Notes: a model not told the origin generated them from the letters alone. A stretch of 64,000 nt of DNA from Paenibacillus sp. Marseille-Q4541 (GCF_018310695.1 NZ_JAGXCY010000003.1:1-64000), one strand, 5' to 3'; shown: positions 1 through 9,435, counted from the stretch's first letter. Made by a program: numbers and translations.

Positions 1-22
1 TCATCATCTTGTCGTACATACT

Positions 23-35
23 GAAATTAAATTTC
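23..35. promoter_or_regulatory. Candidate MurR-type operator upstream of murQ
   Basis: A 13-bp perfect palindrome, GAAATTAAATTTC, lies just upstream of the murQ promoter. Operators of MurR/RpiR-family regulators are often short AT-rich palindromes, and a MurR-like gene follows 2.6 kb downstream. Assignment to MurR is an inference from position and symmetry. Confidence 0.4.
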
Positions 36-52
36 TTAATTAAAATAAAATA

Positions 53-81
53 TTGAAATAAAATTACAATTGGATTACAAT
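53..81 (+). promoter_or_regulatory. SigA-type promoter of murQ-murP
   Basis: TTGAAA (53-58) and TACAAT (76-81) are separated by 17 bp, close to the vegetative consensus, in an AT-rich region 59 bp upstream of the murQ start codon. Confidence 0.65.
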
Positions 82-86
82 ACGTT

Positions 87-100
87 TGTAAGCGTTTGAA
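87..100 (+). promoter_or_regulatory. Candidate CcpA cre site
   Basis: TGTAAGCGTTTGAA matches the catabolite-responsive element consensus TGWAARCGYTWNCW at all but one informative position. It starts about 5 bp downstream of the -10 box, over the expected transcription start, where CcpA binding would repress. This fits a PTS sugar operon. Confidence 0.55.
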
Positions 101-139
101 AGAGAAACTTATACCCCGCAATAAAGGAGAGAAAACCGA

Positions 140-1033
140 ATGGATAATCTAAAAAACCTAACGACTGAGGTTAGAAATAAGAGAACAATGAACTTGGACG
201 AAATGGATGTTAACGACTTTTTAACAGTAATGAATGACGAAGATGCCAAAGTAGCAGGCGTGGTTCGTGAACAAATTCCGCAAATTACGAAAGCGGTTCA
301 TATGATTATTGATTCCTTCAAAAAAGGTGGACGTTTAATTTATACAGGCGCAGGAACCAGCGGCAGAATTGGTCTCTTGGATGCAGTGGAATGTCCACCA
401 ACCTTTGGTGTTCGTCAAGATGAAGTAATCGGACTGATCGCTGGCGGCGAACGTGCTTTTATTAAAGCAGTTGAAGGCGCAGAAGATGACAGCAATCTGG
501 GTAAGCAAGATTTGATCGATATAAGACTGACATCTAATGACGTCGTTGTTGGTATTGCAGCAAGTGGAAGAACACCTTATGTGATTGGCGGACTTGAATA
601 TGCAAATGAGATAGGAGCTAGTACTGTTGCCATTAGCTGCAATAAAAATTCGCAAGTGGGTAAGGTGGCGAAGATTGCAATTGAAGTGGAAAACGGACCT
701 GAAGTTTTAACAGGTTCAACGAGATTAAAGTCGGGAACATCCCAAAAACTGATCTGCAATATGTTATCCACTGCTTCTATGGTTGGAATCGGGAAAGTAT
801 ACGGTAATTTAATGGTTGATCTTCAGCTAACGAATGAAAAATTAGTGGATCGTGCGAAACGCATTATTACAGAAGCAACGGGCTGTGACTATTTGACAGC
901 TGAAGCTTATCTGGAAAAGGCGAATAATAAAACAAAAGTAGCCATTGTCATGATTTTGACGGATATGTCTTATGAAGAAGCAGTGAATAGCTTGGAACAA
1001 GCAAATGGTTTTGTAAGAACGGCAATTAAATAA
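140..1033 (+). CDS. murQ: N-acetylmuramic acid 6-phosphate etherase MurQ
   Basis: MurQ cleaves the lactyl ether of MurNAc-6-phosphate to GlcNAc-6-phosphate and D-lactate in the cytoplasm, during recovery of cell-wall sugar. The 297-residue length is typical. The N-terminal TEVRN segment and the SIS-domain phosphosugar loop TGAGTSGRIGLLDAVECPPT (residues about 70-90) are hallmark MurQ sequences, and the C-terminal part is the usual small helical domain. The start has AAAGGAGAG seven bases upstream. It is followed 43 bp later by a MurNAc-type PTS permease and then a MurR-like regulator, a gene content close to the Bacillus subtilis mur locus. A promoter with a candidate cre site and operator precedes it. 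Assignment is firm. Confidence 0.95.
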   Translation: MDNLKNLTTEVRNKRTMNLDEMDVNDFLTVMNDEDAKVAGVVREQIPQITKAVHMIIDSFKKGGRLIYTGAGTSGRIGLLDAVECPPTFGVRQDEVIGLIAGGERAFIKAVEGAEDDSNLGKQDLIDIRLTSNDVVVGIAASGRTPYVIGGLEYANEIGASTVAISCNKNSQVGKVAKIAIEVENGPEVLTGSTRLKSGTSQKLICNMLSTASMVGIGKVYGNLMVDLQLTNEKLVDRAKRIITEATGCDYLTAEAYLEKANNKTKVAIVMILTDMSYEEAVNSLEQANGFVRTAIK

Positions 1034-1076
1034 CCAGTTATATTAATTTCAATTCCACGTAAGGAAGGGAAAAGTT

Positions 1077-2522
1077 ATGGACAAACATAAAGTAATGGCA
1101 GAGAAAATCTTAACTGCCCTTGGTGGTTCTTCAAATATCGGGAACTTTACGAATTGCATGACACGGTTACGGGTTAATGTAGTGAATCCAGATCTCATTA
1201 ACGAAGCTGAACTGAAATCAATTGATGGCGTTCTGGGCGCAGTGAATGACGAAACGTATCAAGTCATCCTTGGTCCGGGCGTTGTTAATAAAGTAGCAGA
1301 TCAATTTGGTACTGTCCTTGAAGAGAAAAAAAGTACGGGTGCTTCTGAAGCTAATCAGAACGTAAATGAAACACCTGGACAAGATATAAAAAAAGAATTA
1401 AAAAAGAAAAATAACACACCTTTTAAAAATTTTCTTCGCAAAATCGGGAACATTTTTATCCCGCTGATTCCAGCTTTGGTCGGTGCAGGTTTAATCAATG
1501 GTATTGCAGGTTTAATGTCCAATTTCATTACCGCAGGAAATGATGCAGCCTGGTTGTTATCTTTACAGCCGATCGTAAGCGTTATCGGTTCTGCATTCTT
1601 TGGTTTCCTTACGATATTCGCGGGAATTAACGCGGCCAAAGAATTCGGGGGTACACCTGCTTTAGGTGGCGCCGTTTCTGCTATTATCATTGCTCCGGCA
1701 ATTGCCAATATTTCTTATACGGTTCCGTTCTTTGGTGAGATTCAGTTGAATCCGGGACAAGGCGGCATTATAGGTGCGATCTTAGCCGCTTTGCTTATTT
1801 CATATCTAGAAAAAGCTTTGCGGAAAAGAGTGGCTCCATCCATTGATATCATTGTTACACCAACCCTTGCTTTACTGGTGGCTGGTCTTGCAACGATTTT
1901 CGTTTTGATGCCGATTGCAGGAGTTGTATCTAGTTGGATCGGTACGGCAACCATCTGGTTGTTGCAAAACGGTGGCATTTTCTCTGGGCTTGTACTAGCT
2001 ACGCTGTTCTTGCCACTTGTTATGTTCGGGCTTCATCAGGCGCTAATTCCGATTCATGCAGAGTTGATTACACAATATGGTTATACTCCGTTACTCCCAA
2101 TCCTAGCCATGGCCGGAGCTGGGCAAGTCGGAGCTGCCATTGCGGTATACATGCGCCTTCGTCACAATAAGAAGATGAGAGAACTGATCAAAGGTGTTCT
2201 TCCAGTTGGCTTCCTCGGAATCGGAGAACCCCTTATCTACGGAGTCAGTTTACCGTTAGGACGTCCGTTTATTACCGCGTGTCTAGGCGGGGGACTCGGC
2301 GGTGCATTACTTGGATTCTTTGCGATGTCGGGTGATTTTATAGGATCGGTTGCCATTGGACCGTCGGGTCTTGTGTTACTTCCACTTCTAACAGGCCCAC
2401 TCGGCGCAGGTAAATCCATTCTCGTCTACCTATGCGGACTGATTTTGTCTTACATTGGAGGATTCGTGTTGACTTACTTCTTCGGCTTTACAAAAGAACT
2501 AATGGAGACACATAATAAATAA
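1077..2522 (+). CDS. murP: PTS EIIBC permease, MurNAc-type (MurP-like)
   Basis: A 481-residue phosphotransferase-system permease with an N-terminal EIIB domain (residues about 1-85; phosphorylatable Cys27 in the NCMTRLR motif), a charged linker of about 40 residues and a polytopic EIIC domain of the glucose/sucrose superfamily (about 120-475). The signature GIGEPLIYGV lies near residue 380. There is no EIIA domain, as in MurP and other permeases that borrow EIIA-Glc. It would import MurNAc as the 6-phosphate, the MurQ substrate. Start: AAGGAAGGGAAAAGTT precedes the ATG. It is co-transcribed with murQ and ends at a strong terminator. MurNAc specificity rests mainly on the neighbours; anhydroMurNAc or GlcNAc remain possible. 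Confidence 0.88.
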   Translation: MDKHKVMAEKILTALGGSSNIGNFTNCMTRLRVNVVNPDLINEAELKSIDGVLGAVNDETYQVILGPGVVNKVADQFGTVLEEKKSTGASEANQNVNETPGQDIKKELKKKNNTPFKNFLRKIGNIFIPLIPALVGAGLINGIAGLMSNFITAGNDAAWLLSLQPIVSVIGSAFFGFLTIFAGINAAKEFGGTPALGGAVSAIIIAPAIANISYTVPFFGEIQLNPGQGGIIGAILAALLISYLEKALRKRVAPSIDIIVTPTLALLVAGLATIFVLMPIAGVVSSWIGTATIWLLQNGGIFSGLVLATLFLPLVMFGLHQALIPIHAELITQYGYTPLLPILAMAGAGQVGAAIAVYMRLRHNKKMRELIKGVLPVGFLGIGEPLIYGVSLPLGRPFITACLGGGLGGALLGFFAMSGDFIGSVAIGPSGLVLLPLLTGPLGAGKSILVYLCGLILSYIGGFVLTYFFGFTKELMETHNK

Positions 2523-2544
2523 ACTCAGACATTGTTGCAATATG

Positions 2545-2587
2545 AAAAAAACCCTTTAAAATTTTATGGTAAAGGGTTTTTTTCTTT
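2545..2587 (+). terminator. Rho-independent terminator after murP
   Basis: Inverted repeat AACCCTTTA / TAAAGGGTT around an AT-rich loop, followed by a long T tract. It separates murQ-murP from the regulator gene, which starts 34 bp later. Confidence 0.85.
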
Positions 2588-2620
2588 TTTTGAAATATGA
2601 GAGAATTGGGGCGTTGAAGA

Positions 2621-3484
2621 GTGAATGGACAAACTTCGAAAAATATCATCTACCGAATCGAATCGGTTGTCAGCAACTTAACGGTAACGGAGAAAAAGGT
2701 GGCATCCTACATTTTGGCTCATCCCAAAGAGGTGACACAAATGACAGTACATGAGGTAGCCGATTGTGCAGGCACCAGTAGCGCCGGGGTTGTGAGATTC
2801 TGCCGATCTATTGGGGTGCAGGGATTTTCTGATTTAAAGCTGCAGCTCTCAGCCATATCCAATCAGATCTATGAAGAGCCCAGAGGTTATTGGGACATCG
2901 AACCTAATGAAGAGAAGTCTTCCGTTATCAATAAGACAGTGAATAATTCAATTCAAGCATTACGTGACACATCTGAATATATTGATATTGATATCATTGA
3001 GCAAGCAGTGGCAATGTTGAAGGAAGCCTCAATAATATATGTATACGGAGTAGGTGCATCCTCCATTGTGGCCGATGATGTAGCTTTAAAATGGCTCAGG
3101 TTAGGGAAACCAACCCTTGCTGGTTCCGATGCACACAAAGTAGCAACTGCAATAGCGAATGCTCCTAAAAATGCTGTGTTTTTTGGTATTTCATATAGCG
3201 GAAATACGAAAGAAGTCTGGAAACTGACCGAACTTGCCATAAAACATGGACTTCGAACACTCGGTTTATCCAGGTTCGGAAAAAGCAAGCTTTCCAGCGT
3301 ATCAGAGCTCATGCTTTATACTTCTCATGCGCCTGAAGCCGTTCTTCGGAGTGGAGCAACGAGCTCGCGTTTATCACAGCTGCTTGCGATTGATATTTTA
3401 TTTTTTGTGTATGCATCCGTAGATTTTGAATCGACAAGAGAACAATTAGAACAATCCCGTGATGCAATTAAAGACTTGACCTAA
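2621..3484 (+). CDS. murR: MurR/RpiR-family transcriptional regulator
   Basis: A 287-residue regulator with an N-terminal RpiR helix-turn-helix domain (residues about 1-80; TVHEVADCAGTSSAGVVRFC) and a C-terminal SIS sugar-phosphate-binding domain (about 125-265; YVYGVGASSIVADD and GISYSGNTKEVW). Proteins of this type sense sugar phosphates; in the Escherichia coli mur system MurR responds to MurNAc-6-phosphate. The start is GTG and the upstream ribosome site is weak. It follows the murP terminator on the same strand, so it is either expressed by read-through or from its own promoter. The regulatory target is inferred from position; the palindrome at 23-35 is the candidate operator. Confidence 0.88.
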   Translation: MNGQTSKNIIYRIESVVSNLTVTEKKVASYILAHPKEVTQMTVHEVADCAGTSSAGVVRFCRSIGVQGFSDLKLQLSAISNQIYEEPRGYWDIEPNEEKSSVINKTVNNSIQALRDTSEYIDIDIIEQAVAMLKEASIIYVYGVGASSIVADDVALKWLRLGKPTLAGSDAHKVATAIANAPKNAVFFGISYSGNTKEVWKLTELAIKHGLRTLGLSRFGKSKLSSVSELMLYTSHAPEAVLRSGATSSRLSQLLAIDILFFVYASVDFESTREQLEQSRDAIKDLT

Positions 3485-3547
3485 TAATTCCGAATATTGA
3501 CAACTACAATGTAAAAATGAAATTTGAATATCAGGAGAGAAAAGAAA

Positions 3548-4159
3548 TTGACTATCATTATTGCTATTCTAATGGCCATTTTTATTGTTGTTGTATCCAG
3601 AATCGTAATTTATACCAATAGAAAAACAAGACAGAGAGAGCTGAATCCATACCGGATTAATATTCAGGATATTGACCGAATGGAAGACGGGAAGGGTTTT
3701 GAGGAATATCTCTATCGCCTTTTCATAGCGCTTGGCTATGAAGATGCATATAAAACGGTAAGCAGCCGAGACTTCGGGGCTGATTTGGTATTTACGGATC
3801 GAGATGGAGATCGAGTTGTCATTCAGGCCAAGCGTTATGCACTCAGCAATCCGGTTGGCTTAAGCGCTGTTCAGGAGATTTATAGTTCGATGCGGTTTTA
3901 CAGAGCGAAGAAGTCAATTGTGATTACGTCTGGAAAATATACAGATGCATGCGAAAAACTAGCTGGTTATAATGGTGTGAAATTGTTGGACCGGGAAGAC
4001 TTAATAGAGATCATTACATACCTCAAAAACAAACAATCAGGCAAAGCAAAGGATCGGATCGAAGCAGAACCCAGATTGATCTTGGATTCATGGGACGATT
4101 ACTTAAAACAAAAAGCGATAAAAAAAGACTATAAAGCAGAGAAACGAATGATGAGTTAA
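3548..4159 (+). CDS. Membrane-anchored Mrr-type restriction endonuclease-like protein
   Basis: A 203-residue protein with one N-terminal membrane segment (residues about 2-22) followed by a cytoplasmic PD-(D/E)XK nuclease domain of the Mrr catalytic family. GKGFEEYLYRLFIALGY starts the domain, the aspartate in DFGADLVF and the QAK triad in VVIQAKRY supply the catalytic residues. The TTG start at 3548 is chosen because AGGAGAG lies eight bases upstream; a TTG at 3524 would add eight residues and has no comparable site. The domain is that of type IV, modified-DNA-directed nucleases. The single membrane anchor and lack of neighbouring restriction genes make classical restriction uncertain. It is 63 bp downstream of murR and ends at its own terminator. 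Confidence 0.78.
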   Translation: MTIIIAILMAIFIVVVSRIVIYTNRKTRQRELNPYRINIQDIDRMEDGKGFEEYLYRLFIALGYEDAYKTVSSRDFGADLVFTDRDGDRVVIQAKRYALSNPVGLSAVQEIYSSMRFYRAKKSIVITSGKYTDACEKLAGYNGVKLLDREDLIEIITYLKNKQSGKAKDRIEAEPRLILDSWDDYLKQKAIKKDYKAEKRMMS

Positions 4160-4170
4160 ATTGAAAAAAG

Positions 4171-4212
4171 AAAGAACCTGGCCTCTACAAAGGAGCAGGT
4201 TCTCTTTTATTT
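4171..4212. terminator. Terminator between convergent mrr-like and histidine kinase genes
   Basis: AGAACCTG (4173-4180) pairs with CAGGTTCT (4196-4203) and is followed by TTTTAT on the plus strand. An A-rich stretch on the other side could serve the minus-strand operon. Confidence 0.75.
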
Positions 4213-4248
4213 GAGTAGGAATCAGGCTAGACAGTACAACTACTTCGA

Positions 4249-6093
4249 TCAGTTAGAAGGATCAATTAAGTTATAAGCCGGATATAGAATCGTGATTACG
4301 GTACCGGTAGTTAGGTCACTTTCTATTTCAAGACCATAGATATCACCAAAATGATATTGAATTCGGTCATGAACATTTTTGATTCCAATATGCTCCATAT
4401 CTAGGCTGCTAGCTGGATCTTGCAGTATCTTCCGTATTTCAAGCAATTGCTCTTCGCTGATGCCGACACCATCATCTTTTATTTCAATTCGCATGAATTG
4501 ACCTGTGATCTCCGCAGTTACCTCCAGATGACCGAGCCCTTTTTTTCGTTCTAGCCCATGCACGATCGCATTCTCAATGAGAGGTTGTAGTGAAAAATGA
4601 ACAACGGGCAAGGTAAGAGCTTGAGGATCGCATGTTTCACTATATTGTATCTTCTCTCCGAAACGCATTTGTTGAATTTGTACATAGAGACGAATATGGG
4701 CAAGTTCCTCTTGTAAAGGGACTAATTCTTTACCCGTCTGGATATGTACCCTAAACATTCTTCCCAGTAGTCCAATCATTTCACCGATATCACGATGACC
4801 TGAAATAACGGCTTTCATTTGAATAGACTCCAGCGCATTGGCCAAAAAATGAGGATTAATCTGACTTTTTAATGCTCCATATTGTGCTATTTTTTGCTGA
4901 GCAATCATATGAGATGATTTTTCTATATGATTTTTTAAATCCTCGGCCATTTTACTGATCCCTTGATACAAGATTCCAAATTCATCTTTCCGATTCGTAT
5001 TGAGCTGAATATTAAGGTTCCCCGATCCAACCGCACGGACTTGTCTGCTAAGCAGAATAATTGGTTTTGTTACTCTGGCAGACAATATCGCTAGAAAAAG
5101 CAACGCGACAAGCAAGGAGCACACGGCAAAACCAAGCAAAATAAAACGAAGGAAATCCGCGTTTTTCGTCATTTGTTTCTCATCTACATACTGAATCACT
5201 TTCCAACCGGAATAATCAGAAGTGACAAAATTAATGTAAGAAGGCGTCCCCTCTATGGAAGCGTAAAAGTTGCCGGAAGATTGCTTTGTAACTTGTTCCA
5301 GTACCGATTTTTCAAGCATCAATTGTTTGCCGTCAGCTTCATTCATTTTATAATCTCTCGTTGATGCATAAACCGTATTCCCTTTTTCATCCACAATGAT
5401 AAAGCTCTGGTTGCTGTTTTCCGAGAGGCTTAGAATTTCCTTTAGGGAATCTGGACGAAGATCGACAAGAATGACACCTAGCGGACGTTTGCTTCCGGTT
5501 ACATTGATGACCCTGCCGATGGAAATGACAGACTGTTCCTGATCTCCACCAATGCGGTGAAAAGGTTTGTGCGTGCCGAATAGAACAATTTTTCCTTTTC
5601 CCGCAAGTATTTCTTGATACCAAGGCTTACTTATAAAATCAGTCTCCACATAGCTGTATCGATTGAAGTCTGCTGAATAAAACACCCGATTTCCTGCATA
5701 AATCTGAACACTGTCTACATTTTTAATCGTGATCTCAATGGTACTGACAAACTGCTCAATGACATTTCGGTATTGATAGTTTTGATCTTCTTCCGGATGC
5801 TGCAGCCAGCGATTTAGAGCATCTTGAAGACTACTATCCAGCTGAGCGGTGAGGGTTCCTTTTTCTATACTTTGCAAATATTGATCAATATTAAAAGATA
5901 AGTTGTTTAGGATGAGATTTGCACTATTTTGATATTCATTTTTGATCGATTGCACGGAGAAAAGGTAAATGAACCATGACATGACGGCAAGCGGAATCGT
6001 GATAATCAGAATCATGAGTACGAAAATTTGCTGATTGACGCGTTTAAAATGAACCCGTTGGTACCATTGCTTGAGTAGATTCAAAACAGTCAC
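4249..6093 (-). CDS. YesM-family sensor histidine kinase
   Basis: A 614-residue two-transmembrane sensor. One membrane helix lies at about residues 22-46, an extracellular dCache-like sensor region follows to about 310, then a second helix (about 315-337), a HAMP domain, a His_kinase domain with the SQINPHFL phosphorylation motif (about residue 413) and a C-terminal HATPase domain with N box PLIENAIVHGLE and G box DDGVGIS. The usual PHFLYN reads PHFLAN here. The GTG start overlaps the stop of the upstream response regulator (GTGA), so the two are translationally coupled. Divergence from a sugar ABC importer implies that it senses an extracellular glycan fragment and activates that importer. 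Confidence 0.9.
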   Translation of the reverse strand: MTVLNLLKQWYQRVHFKRVNQQIFVLMILIITIPLAVMSWFIYLFSVQSIKNEYQNSANLILNNLSFNIDQYLQSIEKGTLTAQLDSSLQDALNRWLQHPEEDQNYQYRNVIEQFVSTIEITIKNVDSVQIYAGNRVFYSADFNRYSYVETDFISKPWYQEILAGKGKIVLFGTHKPFHRIGGDQEQSVISIGRVINVTGSKRPLGVILVDLRPDSLKEILSLSENSNQSFIIVDEKGNTVYASTRDYKMNEADGKQLMLEKSVLEQVTKQSSGNFYASIEGTPSYINFVTSDYSGWKVIQYVDEKQMTKNADFLRFILLGFAVCSLLVALLFLAILSARVTKPIILLSRQVRAVGSGNLNIQLNTNRKDEFGILYQGISKMAEDLKNHIEKSSHMIAQQKIAQYGALKSQINPHFLANALESIQMKAVISGHRDIGEMIGLLGRMFRVHIQTGKELVPLQEELAHIRLYVQIQQMRFGEKIQYSETCDPQALTLPVVHFSLQPLIENAIVHGLERKKGLGHLEVTAEITGQFMRIEIKDDGVGISEEQLLEIRKILQDPASSLDMEHIGIKNVHDRIQYHFGDIYGLEIESDLTTGTVITILYPAYNLIDPSN

Positions 6094-7721
6094 ATCCCTA
6101 TTCGTTTGCGATAATGTGTAGGTGTCATGTGGGTGACATTACGGAATGTTTTTACAAAATGTTTGTAGCTTTTGTAGCCACACATATTACTAACATCGCT
6201 AATAAGGAGGTTAGGGTCTCTCAAATATTCTTGTGCATAACGAATACGAAGTTCCGTAACGTAAGTCATGTAGTTTTTATTCAATTTTGTTTTGAATAAT
6301 CGGCTAAGGTAAGAGGGGTTGTAGAAGAAACGTTCTGCAACCATCTGTAGTGACAGATCATGATCCAAATGCTGCTTAATAAAATTTTCGATTTCTGAAA
6401 AAACATAGGTATCATTAGTATCGGCAAGTTGTCCTTCCCCTTGAGCTGAATAAGAAATCGTCTGCTCCGCCCAATCAGCAAGCCATGTAAACAACTGCTC
6501 CGTGTTCTGAAAATCCTCAACAAAGTTTAGTTTAATAATGGCTTCACTGTAGATTTGTGCGGCAGGAATGTGATTCTGGCCAGCATATCGAAGAATTACG
6601 CTTACTAGCTCTTGGATAAAAGCAAGCCACTGATGCGTGCTTTCCGTTCTACCTTGAAGGCTGCCGTGATGAGAAAAGCTCAGAATAAGCTGACGGACTG
6701 TTTTCGTATCCTTTTGCTCAAGCGCAGTTAGAAGATGCGATTTTTCCATTCCATCAAGTTTGAAATAAGACGTCTCTGGTAGAAGACTGGAGTGATTAAT
6801 ATTAGGAGTGAAATAATAGGATGCTGGAAGGTGGTAACGTAATAACAGTAATTCTTCGGCAAACTTTAATTGCTCACCCATCTCTAGAAACGAAGGGGAG
6901 GAATGACCGAATGCAAAATACATTTTATGTGTTTGTTTATGATTCATTTTTTGTAGTTGTTCGGGTAATGTATGCTCGCTCGTGTTTTCTAATTTACAGG
7001 CGACGATGGCATACAATTTATTATGAATGAGATAAGAAAGGATGGGGACTGAATAACCTTCCAGCATTATTGGCAGTGTCTTCATATGCTCTTCAATCAG
7101 GTGAAATGCTTCATCTGTCCACTTCCGAACAGGCATAGGAATTCCACCATAGGGAGCAATATTCGTAATGACCATAGGAAGATAGGTAACGTCAGCGCGG
7201 TTCAATTGATCCGAGAGGGCGATGATTTCGGAAGGGAATTCCTTCTCTCCTATCGAATCTAATAGTTGTTTCATTACCAAGCTTTGTTTCCATTTGATCT
7301 GTTCCTCTTCGAGAAATATCTGCCTCTCCCGTTCTTCCTTCTTTGTTTTAATAAGCTCAAGCACGGATTGAACAGACTTCATGCTTTCCTCATATTCAAG
7401 CGGTTTGAGTAAATAATCTTGAATATTTCCGAGTTGAATCGCTTGCTTTGCATAATCAAAATCATGGTATCCCGTTAAGATCAGATAAAAAGTATCAGGT
7501 AGAAGCGGACGAAGCTGTTCAATCATCTCGAGGCCGTTCATTTCTGGCATTCGGATGTCACTGATAATTAGATCTGGCCTTACTTCAAGTGCGAGTTTCA
7601 ACCCATCTGCACCGTTTTCTGCTTCATAAATATCGGTTACGTTTAGTTCCTGCCACGGAAAATAATGCTTAAGACCCGTGCGAATGAGTAGTTCATCTTC
7701 TACGATAAGCAGCTTGCACAT
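6090..7721 (-). CDS. YesN-type response regulator with AraC DNA-binding domain
   Basis: A 543-residue regulator with an N-terminal receiver domain (residues 1-125; acidic E8/D9 and phosphoacceptor Asp55 in SDIRMPEMNG, Lys in LLKPLEYEE), a long middle region with a coiled-coil start, and a C-terminal AraC double helix-turn-helix (about 445-543; MVAERFFYNPSYLSRLFK and DVSNMCGYKSYKHFVKTFR). ATG at 7721 is preferred because AGGTGG lies five bases upstream; a GTG three codons earlier overlaps that site. It is the first gene of the two-component operon, with the kinase overlapping its 3' end, and is divergent from the ABC importer at 7963, its likely target. Confidence 0.9.
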   Translation of the reverse strand: MCKLLIVEDELLIRTGLKHYFPWQELNVTDIYEAENGADGLKLALEVRPDLIISDIRMPEMNGLEMIEQLRPLLPDTFYLILTGYHDFDYAKQAIQLGNIQDYLLKPLEYEESMKSVQSVLELIKTKKEERERQIFLEEEQIKWKQSLVMKQLLDSIGEKEFPSEIIALSDQLNRADVTYLPMVITNIAPYGGIPMPVRKWTDEAFHLIEEHMKTLPIMLEGYSVPILSYLIHNKLYAIVACKLENTSEHTLPEQLQKMNHKQTHKMYFAFGHSSPSFLEMGEQLKFAEELLLLRYHLPASYYFTPNINHSSLLPETSYFKLDGMEKSHLLTALEQKDTKTVRQLILSFSHHGSLQGRTESTHQWLAFIQELVSVILRYAGQNHIPAAQIYSEAIIKLNFVEDFQNTEQLFTWLADWAEQTISYSAQGEGQLADTNDTYVFSEIENFIKQHLDHDLSLQMVAERFFYNPSYLSRLFKTKLNKNYMTYVTELRIRYAQEYLRDPNLLISDVSNMCGYKSYKHFVKTFRNVTHMTPTHYRKRIGM

Positions 7722-7962
7722 GAATACCACCTCGCATTTGAAGGATTTTCAAAACTAAGAAGGGAACAGGTGAATGTCTATACGTTTTTTACAATCATTA
7801 TACAAAATGTGTGGAAATGTAAAGAAAAATTATGGTAAAGAAGTAAGAAATGAGCCCCTGATATCAAATTACAGGGATTTTCGACCTCTTCTTTTTACAT
7901 TATTCTAGAATTAGATAACGAAAGAACATTTTTCGTGTATCCACAAACAAGGGGGAATGGCG

Positions 7963-9357
7963 ATGATAGATGTAAGGAAACGGATAACTAGTTTTATTTC
8001 CATACTTCTCATGGTTTCGATGATCGCAGCCTGCAGTCCAAAGCAAGAAGGCGGAACGTCGAACGAAAGCAATGGGAGCAAGGACAACACAGCTTCAAAA
8101 GCGGAAGATTCTAGCCAACCTGTTGAGATTACGTGGTGGAACTTTCCTACATATCAAGCCTTGGATGGGGAGGTAGGGAAATACGAGAAGCAGCTGATTG
8201 AAGCCTTTAATCAAAAGCATCCAGAAATTAAAGTGAACTTGGAGATGATTACTTTTGACGGAGGACCTCAGAAATTAAACGTTGCGATCGCCACGAATTC
8301 TGCTCCAGATGTAATCTATGACGCTCCGGGAAGAATTATTGACTGGGCTAAAAAAGACTTGCTTGCTCCGATAGATGACATGTTTACAGAAGAAGATAGA
8401 AATGATATCGCTCCAGCATTTTGGAAACAATCTATGGTCAGTGATAAAACCTACATGTATCCCATCAACACAGCACCTTTTATGATGGCTGTGAATAAAA
8501 CCGTTTTTGAAAAGATAGGTGCACTGGATCTTCTTCCACTGGACAAACCAGATCGCACTTGGACGTTTGATGAATATAAAAAAGCGCTGACAGCAGTAAA
8601 AGAAAAAGCACCGGAAGTCATTCCTTCGGGATTCTATGCGAAAAGCCAAGCAGGGGACCAAGGAACACGTGCTTACCTAGCTAATCTTGGTATTTCCAGA
8701 TTCTTAAATGAAGAGGGAACAAGCGTTGAGATCAATACAAAAGAGACGGGTGCAGCGCTAGACTGGCTCGTACAGGCAGAAAAAGATGGACTGGTTATAC
8801 CTGGTTCTGCTTCTCTTGCAGCAGCCGATGTCAATGATTTGTTCCTTCAAGGGAAACTCGCTTTCAGCATCAACTATTCAGCGGTACTCAGAGCGCAAAA
8901 TGCGCCATTAAAACAGACGGAGTTTGAAGATGTTCTGCTCCCGTTTCCGACGCTGGACGGAAGTGAACCTAAGCTGGAACCTTATCTCGGGGGAATGGCC
9001 ATTTTTAATAATGATGATGAGGCCAAAATTGAAGCTTCCAAAAAGTTCATTGATTTTGTAGCCAATGATCCGGAATGGGGCAAGAAAAGTTTGATTCAAA
9101 CGGGAGGATTGTCCGTTCGAAATTCGGTAACCGGGTTGTACGACGATTCTGAATATGAATACTCAGAGCTTGCTCGTAAATTTGTGACAGATCCACCGAC
9201 GATTGCTGATGGATATGCAGAAGTTCGTACCTTCTGGTTCCCAGAATTGCAGCGTGCTTTGTTAGGATCAGCTACTGGTGAAGAAGCGCTGAACACGTTT
9301 GCGACCAAAGCAAATGAGGCCATTACCAAAGCCAAAGCAGCAAATACAACAAAGTAG
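7963..9357 (+). CDS. Sugar ABC transporter substrate-binding lipoprotein
   Basis: A 464-residue family 1 extracellular solute-binding protein. The N-terminus has a signal peptide ending in a lipobox (MIAAC) for membrane anchoring. WWNFPT and the TNSAPDVIY segment are typical of carbohydrate-binding members. ATG at 7963 is chosen because AAGGGGG is seven bases upstream; an ATG two codons earlier sits too close to it. Two permease genes follow with no ATPase, as is usual for sugar importers that share an MsmX-type ATPase. Given the sialidase 2 kb downstream, the substrate may be a sialylated or other host or wall oligosaccharide, but nothing in the sequence fixes this. Confidence 0.9.
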   Translation: MIDVRKRITSFISILLMVSMIAACSPKQEGGTSNESNGSKDNTASKAEDSSQPVEITWWNFPTYQALDGEVGKYEKQLIEAFNQKHPEIKVNLEMITFDGGPQKLNVAIATNSAPDVIYDAPGRIIDWAKKDLLAPIDDMFTEEDRNDIAPAFWKQSMVSDKTYMYPINTAPFMMAVNKTVFEKIGALDLLPLDKPDRTWTFDEYKKALTAVKEKAPEVIPSGFYAKSQAGDQGTRAYLANLGISRFLNEEGTSVEINTKETGAALDWLVQAEKDGLVIPGSASLAAADVNDLFLQGKLAFSINYSAVLRAQNAPLKQTEFEDVLLPFPTLDGSEPKLEPYLGGMAIFNNDDEAKIEASKKFIDFVANDPEWGKKSLIQTGGLSVRNSVTGLYDDSEYEYSELARKFVTDPPTIADGYAEVRTFWFPELQRALLGSATGEEALNTFATKANEAITKAKAANTTK

Positions 9358-9378
9358 TATTTAGTAGGTACCAGAGAC

Positions 9379-9409
9379 AGCGTGTGAAATAAACACACGC
9401 TTCTCTTTT
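9379..9409 (+). terminator. Partial terminator or stabilising hairpin between binding protein and permeases
   Basis: AGCGTGTG (9379-9386) pairs perfectly with CACACGCT (9394-9401), followed by TCTCTTTT. Such intercistronic hairpins usually let the binding protein be made in excess over the permeases. Confidence 0.6.
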
Positions 9410-9435
9410 AGTAAAGAAGTGAGGAAAGAAGGGAA

